Source: Oscillospiraceae bacterium
GTDB lineage: Bacteria > Bacillota > Clostridia > Oscillospirales > Oscillospiraceae
Assembly (NCBI GenBank): GCA_017378975.1
Contig: JAFNXT010000196.1
Location: 1 to 11,834, forward strand
Direction of reading: 5' to 3'
DNA length: 11,834 nucleotides
In this document: one piece after another, positions 6,409 through 11,834 of the stretch
How the letters are laid out: each line of letters starts with the position of its first letter
How positions within the stretch are numbered: the first letter of the stretch is position 1
Translations under genes and position numbers: made by a program
The notes under the pieces: generated by a model
What the model saw: only the letters and a program-made list of their open reading frames with translations
What the model was told of the DNA's origin: nothing
The model's database searches: none

Positions 6409-7115
6409 TCTACCCTGCCATCGACCTGTACGGCGGCAAAGCCGTCCGTCTGTATAAGGGCGACTATGCCCAGATGACCGTCTACAACGACGACCCCACT
6501 CTGGTGGCGAAGGACTTCGCCGCCTGCGGTGCCAGCCGGATCCATCTGGTGGATCTGGAGGGTGCCAAAGAAGGTACCACTCCCAACTTCGACACCGTCA
6601 AAGCGATCAAAGAGACCACCGGTCTCTTCTGTGAGATCGGCGGCGGCATCCGGAGCATGGAGACCATCGAAAAATACCTCGATGCCGGGATCGACCGTGT
6701 GATCCTGGGCACCGCCGCCGTCACGGAGCCGGGCTTCGTGGAGTCCGCCGTGGCCCGCTGGGGCGAGAAGATCGCCGTGGGCATCGATATCAAGGACGGC
6801 TTCGTCGCCATCAAGGGCTGGACTGTCAAAAGTGAAGAAAACGCCTTCGATTTCTGCGAAAAGATGCAAAAGATCGGCGTCAAGACCCTGATCTGCACCG
6901 ACATCTCCAAAGACGGCGCCATGCAGGGCACCAACCGGGCATTGTACCGGGAGCTGTCCGAGCGGTTCGCCATGGACATCATCGCCTCCGGCGGCGTGTC
7001 CTCGATCGAAGACGTGGAGCATCTGGCACACTTGCAGATCCACGGTGCCATCGTTGGCAAGGCCTACTACACCGGAGCCATGGACCTCCGGCAAGCGATC
7101 GAGGTGGCGAAATGA
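6402..7115 (+). CDS. hisA: Phosphoribosylformimino-5-aminoimidazole carboxamide ribotide isomerase
   Basis: HisA is a TIM-barrel enzyme that carries out the Amadori isomerisation of ProFAR to PRFAR. The 237-aa product has the duplicated half-barrel pattern. Catalytic D8 lies in YPAIDLYGGKAVRL, and D129 in VGIDIKDG. Phosphate-binding glycine loops occur at EIGGGIRS (78-85) and ASGGVSS near 194-200. Its DLEGAK (51-56) and TDISKDGAMQGTN segment are HisA-like rather than HisF-like. ATG 6402 has AAGGAGGG upstream (6388-6395) and overlaps the hisH stop. The gene ends in an ATGA overlap with hisF. A bifunctional PriA-type (HisA/TrpF) role is unlikely in this lineage but cannot be excluded by eye. 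Confidence 0.95.
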   Translation: MLIYPAIDLYGGKAVRLYKGDYAQMTVYNDDPTLVAKDFAACGASRIHLVDLEGAKEGTTPNFDTVKAIKETTGLFCEIGGGIRSMETIEKYLDAGIDRVILGTAAVTEPGFVESAVARWGEKIAVGIDIKDGFVAIKGWTVKSEENAFDFCEKMQKIGVKTLICTDISKDGAMQGTNRALYRELSERFAMDIIASGGVSSIEDVEHLAHLQIHGAIVGKAYYTGAMDLRQAIEVAK

Positions 7116-7873
7116 TCACGAAACGTATCATCCCCTGTCTGGACGTGAAGGACGGACGGGTGGTCAAGGGCGTGAACTTCGGTGGGCTCAAAGACGTGTC
7201 CTCCCCTGTGGCCCTTGCGGAATTTTACAGCCAGTGCGGTGCCGACGAGCTGGTGTTCTACGACATCACCGCCTCCTCTGACGGGCGGAAGCTCTTCACC
7301 GACATTTTGGTGGAGACCGCCAAACGGGTGTTCATCCCCCTGACCGTTGGCGGCGGCATCAATACCGTGGCTGACTTCGACCGGGTCCTCAAATGCGGTG
7401 CCGACAAGGTCAGCGTCAACTCCGGCGCGATCCGGGACCCGGATCTGGTGTACGAAGCCGCCAAGCTCTACGGCGACCAGTGCGTGGTGCTCTCCGCCGA
7501 CATCAAGCGTGTGGACGGACAGTTCCGTGTCTTCGCCAAGGGCGGACGGGAGGATACCGGCATGGAAGCCATCTCCTGGATCCGCCGGTGCGTAGACAAC
7601 GGTGCCGGTGAGATCGTGGTCAACTCCATCGACACCGACGGTGTCAAGGGCGGCTTCGACCTTGAGATGCTGGAAGCCGTCTGCGATGCCGTGAACGTGC
7701 CGGTGATCGCCTCCGGCGGTGCCGGTAAGATCGATGACTTCATCACGCTCTTCCAGCGGTTACCCAAAGTGGATGCCGGCCTCGCCGCCTCCATCTTCCA
7801 TTTCGGCGAGGTCTCCATCCGGGACCTGAAGGCCGAGATGGTGAGCGCCAATATCCCCACCCGTTCCCTCTGA
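7112..7873 (+). CDS. hisF: Imidazole glycerol phosphate synthase, cyclase subunit
   Basis: HisF is the TIM-barrel synthase subunit that combines PRFAR with ammonia from HisH to give imidazole-glycerol phosphate and AICAR. The 253-aa product is of normal length. It carries catalytic D11 in IIPCLDVKDGRVVKG and D130 in VVLSADIKR, with phosphate loops LTVGGGI (77-83), NSIDTDGVKGG and IASGGAG. The C-terminus has the family's LAASIFHFGE. It starts in a 4-nt ATGA overlap with hisA. A 31-nt gap separates it from hisIE. Confidence 0.97.
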   Translation: MITKRIIPCLDVKDGRVVKGVNFGGLKDVSSPVALAEFYSQCGADELVFYDITASSDGRKLFTDILVETAKRVFIPLTVGGGINTVADFDRVLKCGADKVSVNSGAIRDPDLVYEAAKLYGDQCVVLSADIKRVDGQFRVFAKGGREDTGMEAISWIRRCVDNGAGEIVVNSIDTDGVKGGFDLEMLEAVCDAVNVPVIASGGAGKIDDFITLFQRLPKVDAGLAASIFHFGEVSIRDLKAEMVSANIPTRSL

Positions 7874-7904
7874 TACCAATGTCGATCACAAGGAGAAAAC
7901 CAAC

Positions 7905-8555
7905 ATGCTGAACATCGATGAACTGAAATTCGACGAAAAGGGTCTGATCCCTGCCATCGTGGTGGATGCCATCACCAAGAAGGTCCTGACCCTTGCCTAT
8001 ATGAACAAGGAAAGCCTGCAGGTCTCCATGGAGAAGGAGCTGACCTGCTTCTACAGCCGCTCCCGTCAGGAGCTGTGGCTCAAGGGCGAGACCAGCGGCA
8101 ACTACCAGCACATCGTTTCCATCACCGCTGACTGCGACAATGACGCGCTGGTGGTGATGGTAGAGCCCGATGGCCCTGCCTGCCACACCGGCACCACCTC
8201 CTGCTTCACCAAGGAGGTCTTCCAGAGCGAGGATCGCCACGAGTTCTCCTACGAGGGGCTCATGGAGCTGATCCGTGGCCGCAAGACCGACCAGAAGGAA
8301 GGCTCCTACACCACCTACCTCTTCCAGAAGGGTCTGGACAAGATCCTGAAGAAGGTGGGCGAGGAATGCACCGAGGTGATCATCGCCGCCAAGGACGACG
8401 ACAAAAAAGAGACCATCTACGAGGTGGCCGACCTTGCCTACCACGTGATGGTCATGATGATCCAAATGGGCATCAGCCTTGAGGACATCCACAAGGAGCT
8501 GGCCTCCCGCCATGTGATCGACCACAAGGTCAAGCAGGAGAAGATGACCAGCTGA
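7905..8555 (+). CDS. hisI: Bifunctional phosphoribosyl-AMP cyclohydrolase / phosphoribosyl-ATP pyrophosphatase
   Basis: This fused HisI-HisE protein catalyses steps 2 and 3 of the pathway: PR-ATP to PR-AMP plus pyrophosphate (HisE half), then ring opening of PR-AMP to ProFAR (HisI half). Residues about 1-115 are the HisI domain, with LAYMN (30-34), the metal-binding DCDND (76-80) and the conserved cysteines C77, C93 and C100 (ACHTG...SCF). Residues about 132-210 are the helical HisE domain of the MazG-like pyrophosphatase fold, with GSYTTYLF, KKVGEECTEVIIAAK (149-163; acidic metal ligands E153, E154, E157) and EVADLAYH (173-180). The start follows AAGGAG (7890-7894). It is the last gene of the operon and is followed by a strong terminator; the fusion is often written hisIE. 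Confidence 0.96.
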   Translation: MLNIDELKFDEKGLIPAIVVDAITKKVLTLAYMNKESLQVSMEKELTCFYSRSRQELWLKGETSGNYQHIVSITADCDNDALVVMVEPDGPACHTGTTSCFTKEVFQSEDRHEFSYEGLMELIRGRKTDQKEGSYTTYLFQKGLDKILKKVGEECTEVIIAAKDDDKKETIYEVADLAYHVMVMMIQMGISLEDIHKELASRHVIDHKVKQEKMTS

Positions 8556-8556
8556 A

Positions 8557-8620
8557 TCATCCTGAAGAGCGAGCGACGTGGCGATCCCCAAAGCATGGGG
8601 ATCCCCACGTCGCTCGTTTT
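8557..8620 (+). terminator. Intrinsic terminator of the his operon, built from a palindromic repeat
   Basis: A 20-bp stem (8570-8589 with 8597-8616, a single mismatch at 8582) closes a 7-nt loop and is followed by TTTT (8617-8620). It lies 14 nt after the hisIE stop, so it is the expected end of the his transcript. The bases just before it (TCATCCTGA, 8557-8565, then GAGCGAGCG) echo the start of the repeat found at 516, suggesting the terminator grew out of a related dispersed element. The T-run is short, so termination efficiency is inferred. Confidence 0.75.
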
Positions 8621-8661
8621 ATGCACGGCCCATATCGGCCTCCGGCGCGACAGCACCCTTG

Positions 8662-8681
8662 GCTCCCCCTCCGGGGGGAGC
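8662..8681. repeat. GC hairpin, start of a dispersed-type palindromic element
   Basis: GCTCCCCC (8662-8669) and GGGGGAGC (8674-8681) form a perfect 8-bp stem with a 4-nt loop. Together with the following GTC...GAC-bounded hairpin and the GGGGG-TGT-CCCCC dyad (8722-8734), this matches the layout of a repeat I recall from Faecalibacterium-like and other gut Clostridia genomes (CTTGGCTCCCCC...GGGGGAGCTGTC...GAC-GAGGGGG). That is memory, not a search. Confidence 0.6.
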
Positions 8682-8682
8682 T

Positions 8683-8718
8683 GTCAAAAACCGGCGCATC
8701 AAGCGCCGGTTTTTTGAC
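8683..8718. terminator. Bidirectional intrinsic terminator between convergent operons
   Basis: CCGGCGC (8691-8697) and GCGCCGG (8703-8709) form a perfect 7-bp GC stem around ATCAA. It is flanked by AAAAA on the left and TTTTTT on the right, all inside GTC...GAC. Read in either direction this gives a GC stem followed by a U-run. It ends 17 nt beyond the stop of the - strand gene and backs up the his terminator on the + strand. Confidence 0.9.
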
Positions 8719-8735
8719 CGAGGGGGTGTCCCCCT

Positions 8736-9344
8736 TCACATATTCGCCTTGATCACGGAGATCAAAATATCGCCTGCCACCACCCGGTCTTCCGCGGCGA
8801 AGCCGTCAGCGAAGTTGTCCGAATACAGCACCTGCGCGTTGGGTGGGAATTCATCGTCGCCCTCCCACACCAGGATCTGCATCTTGTAGCCGCCGATCAG
8901 GTCGAACTGATATCCGGCATCACCGTGCTCCACCGGCTCTGCTCCCATCTTCTCTGCCGCCGCACGGAAAGCCGCCAGACGGGTGCCGAAGGTGAAAGCC
9001 GCACGGGTCAGGACCCGGCCGGTATAAGGCTTGATATACATCTCCCCCCAGGGCATCTCCCGGAAGGTCTTCCACTGCCCTGCCCAGGCCACTGCTTTGC
9101 TCTCCATAAGATAGCGGAGCAAGAAGGTCTGTACCGGCAGGGGCGGCAACGCGCCGCCGTCCTCTGCCCGGAGCTGATACTCCGGCCAGGACACGGCATA
9201 GGCACGGCCCAGCAGGGTCACATGGAACGCTTCTCCGTCCCATTCCGTCCCGGTCCGCCGGGCAGCTTCTGCCGGGTCGATCGAACGGAACCGTTCTTCA
9301 TAGTGCGCAAAGGGAACTTCTTCCTTATGATTCTCGATCTGCAT
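8736..9344 (-). CDS. DUF3786-family protein of unknown function
   Basis: This is a 202-aa soluble protein with no signal peptide, membrane segment or cysteine. I recognise it as a DUF3786-type protein from its overall layout and from the C-terminal WEGDDEFPPNAQVLYSDNF stretch (160-178) followed by AEDRVVAGDILI. The N-terminal part has WPEYQL (53-58) and a PLPVQTFLLRYLM segment (69-80). The function of the family is not known to me. The acidic DDEFPP motif is the most conserved-looking patch and might bind a ligand, cofactor or partner. ATG 9344 has GAGGT 8 nt upstream, and only 15 nt separate it from the VOC gene, so it is the last cistron of the RACo operon. The context hints at corrinoid or one-carbon biology; the lack of Cys argues against metal-cluster binding by this protein. 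The family call is from memory of the motif. Confidence 0.75.
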   Translation of the reverse strand: MQIENHKEEVPFAHYEERFRSIDPAEAARRTGTEWDGEAFHVTLLGRAYAVSWPEYQLRAEDGGALPPLPVQTFLLRYLMESKAVAWAGQWKTFREMPWGEMYIKPYTGRVLTRAAFTFGTRLAAFRAAAEKMGAEPVEHGDAGYQFDLIGGYKMQILVWEGDDEFPPNAQVLYSDNFADGFAAEDRVVAGDILISVIKANM

Positions 9345-9359
9345 CCAATATTACCTCGT

Positions 9360-9737
9360 TCATTCGTGTACTTCCAGCGGCAGTCCGTCGGGGTCCTTGA
9401 AAAAGGCGAACCGACCGCCGTTGACTTTATCCTCCCGGATGGGCTCCGTTTGGATCCCCCGGGCATGGAGCCATGCCACCGCCGCGTCCACGTCTTCCAC
9501 ATGGAAGGCCAGATGCCGCAGACCCTTGGCCTCAGGATCCGTCACCCGTTCCGGGTAGTCCGGCTTGATGAAGAGCTCCAGTGTGGTATCGCCCTGCTTC
9601 AGCATCCGAAGATAGTCACCGATCTCAGGCCGATAGACCTCCCGGATCAGCTCGAACCCCAGCTTGTCGATGTAAAACGCCTTGGCCTTGGCGTAGTCGG
9701 AGCAAATGATGGCTACATGATGCTGTTTCCCTAACAT
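9360..9737 (-). CDS. VOC-superfamily (glyoxalase-fold) protein, YaeR-like
   Basis: This 125-aa protein has the paired beta-alpha-beta-beta-beta modules of the vicinal oxygen chelate fold. The first module (about 5-57) begins HHVAIICSDYAKAKAFYIDKLGF. The second (about 72-125) begins RHLAFHVEDVDAAVAWL and ends FFKDPDGLPLEVHE. Likely metal ligands are H7, E54, H75 and E122, the typical H/E-H/E set. The sequence resembles E. coli YaeR, a small VOC protein without a settled function, more than lactoylglutathione lyase or methylmalonyl-CoA epimerase. The frame is open further upstream to 9803, but that would overlap RACo by 65 nt. ATG 9737 has AGGAGG (9744-9749) with 6-nt spacing and leaves 1 nt after the RACo stop, so I chose it. 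The substrate is unknown. Confidence 0.85.
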   Translation of the reverse strand: MLGKQHHVAIICSDYAKAKAFYIDKLGFELIREVYRPEIGDYLRMLKQGDTTLELFIKPDYPERVTDPEAKGLRHLAFHVEDVDAAVAWLHARGIQTEPIREDKVNGGRFAFFKDPDGLPLEVHE

Positions 9738-9738
9738 C

Positions 9739-11664
9739 TCATACCTCCTGCACGGAATGGGGGAAGAGCCGTGCGTCCGTATGGGGCAGGAAGCAGGCGG
9801 CAACGAAGGAATCCATGTAACCGGGATAGGTGGACAGCTCCAGATAGGTCATGTTGGCCATGACCTCGTTGCATTTTTCGATGGCCTGATCGCTCAGGAC
9901 CATGGCGTAAGCGCCGGTGAGGGAAGAGTTGCCGATGTAGCTGAACTTCTCCAGCTCCACATCGGGGAACATGCCGATGTTGACGGCGTTCTTCATATTG
10001 ATGCCGGAGCCGATGCCACCGGCCACATACACATGGTCGATGCAGTCCACGGTCATGTCCACGCTCTGCAAAAGGGTATCGATGGCGGAGAAGATCGCGC
10101 CCTTGGCACGGATGAAGTTGTCGATATCCACCTCATTGATGGCGACCTCCCGGCCCGTCTCGCTTTCGGCGGCGGTGGCCAGCACATAACGGCCCATGCC
10201 ATGCTCGTCCCGCCGTACCCGGTCACCTTCCCGGACGAACAGGCCACGGGCGTTGATGATCGAGCAGCGGAAGAGCTCCGAGATGATGTCGATGATACCG
10301 GAGCCACAGATGCCCACAGGGCGCTGTCCGGCATCGCCTACGATGGTGAGGGTGGGCTCCATGGTGTCCTTATCGATCGTACAGGCTTCGATGGCGCCGT
10401 CGGTGGCACGCATGCCGCAGGAAATGTCGCCGCCTTCGAAGGCAGGACCGGCGGAGCAGGCACAGCTCATAAGGAAGTCCCGGTTGCCGAAGACCAGCTC
10501 ACCGTTGGTGCCGAGGTCGATGAACAGACTCATCTCGTCCTTGTCCCAGATGCCGGAAGCCAGTGTGCCGGCGGTGATGTCGCCGCCCACATAGGAACCG
10601 ATGTTGGGTGCGATCACCACGGGGGCCAGAGGGTTGGCAGGGAGCTTCAGGTCTCCGGCCAGCAGGTCTTCCCAGCCGAAGAAGCTGGGGATATAGGGAT
10701 CCATGCGGATCGGGTCGGCGTCCACCCCGATCAGCAGGTGGTTCATGGTGGTGTTGGCGCCGATACAAAGGCGGAGGATGCTGGTGGCGCTGATGCCGGC
10801 GGTCTTGCAAAGATTTGCAAGGATGGGGGTCAGGGTCTCCTTGATGATCGCGTCCTGAAGCTTTTTCTTGCCGCCGGAACGGGACTGCTCGATGATCCGG
10901 TTGATCACGTCGGCACCGTAGCGGATCTGACCGTTGCCGGAAGAGCCCTTGGCCAGGAGCTTGCCGGACTTCAGATCCGTCAGCACCATGGTGACGGTGG
11001 TGGTGCCGATGTCGATGGCACAGCCTACCACAGCGGTATCCTCCGGGCCGCAGATATCCATGCACCGGAAGATGTCCCCCTCATGGCGGCCCTTGACGCA
11101 CACATGGAACTGATGCTCCCGAAGGGTGGAAGCCAGCTTTTTCATCACATGGAAGGGCACGATGACCCGTTCCACCTCCATGACCGACTGGACGCCCCAA
11201 ACGAGCCGCTCCACATCGGGCATGGTATCGTCAGCGCTGGGGGCCTCCATGACCACATCCAGCGCGTAAAAGTCGTTGTCAAAAACGATGCCACTCGCTT
11301 GCAGGGACCTCTGGCAATCCTCGAAGATCGCGATCTCCTTGGGAGAAGACAGATCCGCGGTCTTCATCCGGGACTGATAAGCCGAGGCGATATCCGGCAC
11401 CAGCACGGTGCAATCGCCCACCACCTTACAGTTACAGCTCAGCCGCCAACCGGCATCGTAGTCTTCCTGCGTGATATGACGGCTGGGGATAGAGTCCACT
11501 TCCCCCTCCAAGAGCCTGACCCGGCACTTGCCGCAGGAGCCGTTACCGGAGCAGGGCGCGTCGATCGCCACATTGGCCCGCCGTGCCAACTCCAGCAGGT
11601 TGTCACCCAGATTACATTCGATAGAAACAGGGCTTCCGCCCTCGATTTGGAAAGTCACTTTCAT
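9739..11664 (-). CDS. RACo-like corrinoid activation protein (2Fe-2S ferredoxin domain + DUF4445/ASKHA ATPase)
   Basis: RACo-family proteins reductively activate the Co(II) form of corrinoid proteins to Co(I), coupling electron delivery to ATP hydrolysis. The 641-aa product has an N-terminal plant-type [2Fe-2S] ferredoxin domain (about 1-90) with C38-x5-C44-x2-C47 and C77. A linker/middle domain (about 91-205) follows, then an ASKHA-type ATPase domain: phosphate-1 loop AIDIGTTTVTMV (216-227), IGANTTMNHL (301-310), phosphate-2 loop FIDLGTNGE (381-389), CACSAGPAFEGG (401-412), GICGSG (451-456) and the adenosine motif VAGGIGSG (547-554). The length matches characterised RACo (about 630 aa). The start at 11664 has AAGAGGT 7 nt upstream. 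No corrinoid protein or methyltransferase is seen in the window, so the target is unknown; such genes may lie just upstream. It leads a three-gene operon with the VOC and DUF3786 genes. An alternative is a related reductive activator (RamA-like), but those carry 4Fe-4S rather than N-terminal 2Fe-2S domains. Confidence 0.92.
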   Translation of the reverse strand: MKVTFQIEGGSPVSIECNLGDNLLELARRANVAIDAPCSGNGSCGKCRVRLLEGEVDSIPSRHITQEDYDAGWRLSCNCKVVGDCTVLVPDIASAYQSRMKTADLSSPKEIAIFEDCQRSLQASGIVFDNDFYALDVVMEAPSADDTMPDVERLVWGVQSVMEVERVIVPFHVMKKLASTLREHQFHVCVKGRHEGDIFRCMDICGPEDTAVVGCAIDIGTTTVTMVLTDLKSGKLLAKGSSGNGQIRYGADVINRIIEQSRSGGKKKLQDAIIKETLTPILANLCKTAGISATSILRLCIGANTTMNHLLIGVDADPIRMDPYIPSFFGWEDLLAGDLKLPANPLAPVVIAPNIGSYVGGDITAGTLASGIWDKDEMSLFIDLGTNGELVFGNRDFLMSCACSAGPAFEGGDISCGMRATDGAIEACTIDKDTMEPTLTIVGDAGQRPVGICGSGIIDIISELFRCSIINARGLFVREGDRVRRDEHGMGRYVLATAAESETGREVAINEVDIDNFIRAKGAIFSAIDTLLQSVDMTVDCIDHVYVAGGIGSGINMKNAVNIGMFPDVELEKFSYIGNSSLTGAYAMVLSDQAIEKCNEVMANMTYLELSTYPGYMDSFVAACFLPHTDARLFPHSVQEV

Positions 11665-11691
11665 AGTATATACCTCTTGTGGCGAGATGAT

Positions 11692-11760
11692 CAGATACGA
11701 GATATGAGATACGAGATATGTCTGGCTCGGGGATATCTCGTATCTCGTATCTCATATCTG
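11692..11760. repeat. Long palindrome made of GATAYGA heptad repeats
   Basis: The left arm (11692-11719) and right arm (11733-11760) pair over 28 bp with 2 mismatches, around a 13-nt loop. Each arm is itself a tandem array of a 7-nt unit, GATACGA/GATATGA. The outer flanks (GATC at 11689-11692 and 11768-11771) are also complementary, but with an offset. It lies 27 nt upstream of the RACo start and does not encode a credible protein. I recall GATACGAGATATGAG-type repeats as dispersed elements in unrelated bacterial genomes. On RACo mRNA it would form a large 5' hairpin. Confidence 0.8.
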
Positions 11761-11772
11761 ATATCTTGATCT

Positions 11773-11796
11773 GGGGGCGGACTCGCGCCCGCCCCC
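11773..11796. other. GC-rich hairpin upstream of RACo
   Basis: GGGGGCGG (11773-11780) and CCGCCCCC (11789-11796) form a perfect 8-bp stem with an 8-nt loop. There is no adequate T-run on either strand, so it is not a clear terminator. It could be a 3' stabilising hairpin for a gene ending at 11807, or part of another repeat. Confidence 0.5.
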
Positions 11797-11806
11797 CCAA
11801 AGCAGT

Positions 11807-11833
11807 TTACATCAGAGGCTCCAGCCCCAGCAC
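11807..11833 (-). CDS. Possible 3' end of an upstream minus-strand gene (8 codons visible)
   Basis: On the - strand the last bases of the window read V-L-G-L-E-P-L-M then TAA, an open frame running to the window edge and followed by a GC hairpin. Its leucine/CTG-rich codon use fits the neighbours. Too little is visible to name a product. If real, it lies 142 nt upstream of RACo in the same direction, and would be the place to look for a corrinoid protein or methyltransferase. Confidence 0.35.
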   Translation of the reverse strand: MLGLEPLM

Positions 11834-11834
11834 G

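Noticed and set aside
11665..11690. TATACT as a -10 box for RACo
   Set aside because: It touches the start codon itself and has no -35 partner, so it would give a leaderless transcript despite a clear ribosome site. The real promoter probably lies further upstream or outside the window.
9757..11769. 670-codon open frame on the + strand opposite RACo
   Set aside because: Antisense shadow of RACo with glycine/histidine/aspartate-rich low-complexity composition and no recognisable domain. Its 3' end runs through the heptad palindrome.
11612..11800. 62-codon - strand frame with YEIRD-like repeats
   Set aside because: It is a translation of the GATAYGA heptad palindrome running out of frame into RACo; such peptides are a known artefact of this repeat type.

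Overview
The window is about 11.8 kb of GC-rich, densely coding bacterial DNA. It carries a complete, tightly overlapping histidine operon on the + strand and a convergent three-gene operon on the - strand. The gene order hisR(yerC)-hisZ-hisG-hisD-hisC-hisB-hisH-hisA-hisF-hisIE, the short HisG plus HisZ pair, strong AGGAGG ribosome sites, a RACo-type corrinoid-activator homologue and the styles of intergenic palindromic repeats all suggest an anaerobic Clostridia genome. An Oscillospiraceae/Ruminococcaceae gut-type organism is my best guess. This is an inference from gene content and style, not a database match.

Layout, left to right. Bases 2-508 are the 3' part of argF (ornithine carbamoyltransferase). 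Bases 509-799 are intergenic. They hold a 109-bp element with 37-nt inverted arms (516-624), a quiet AT-richer stretch (625-742), and a near-consensus SigA promoter (TTGACT-17-TAAAAT with a TGn extension) with a perfect 6-bp inverted repeat in its spacer. Bases 800-8555 are the his operon. Nearly every gene junction overlaps by 4-14 nt or 1 nt (ATGA, TGATG), implying translational coupling. The exceptions are the hisG-hisD gap (53 nt, with a small hairpin) and the hisF-hisIE gap (31 nt). Bases 8556-8735 are a convergent intergenic region with one + strand terminator and one bidirectional terminator, both embedded in what look like dispersed palindromic repeats.

Bases 8736-11664 on the - strand encode, in transcription order, a RACo-like ferredoxin/ASKHA ATPase (corrinoid activator family), a YaeR-like VOC/glyoxalase-fold protein and a DUF3786-family protein of unknown function. 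Upstream of RACo lies a long palindrome built from GATAYGA heptads, then a GC hairpin. The last bases may be the 3' end of another - strand gene.

How the genes work together: HisZ-HisG start the pathway (ATP + PRPP). HisIE, HisA, HisH-HisF, HisB, HisC and HisD carry it to histidine. Every step is encoded here except histidinol-phosphate phosphatase, which must be supplied from elsewhere. The first gene is a TrpR-fold regulator and is the obvious candidate to control the operon through the palindrome in its own promoter. The convergent operon looks unrelated to histidine. Its RACo gene points to reductive reactivation of a corrinoid protein, and it places an uncharacterised DUF3786 protein and a small VOC protein in that setting.
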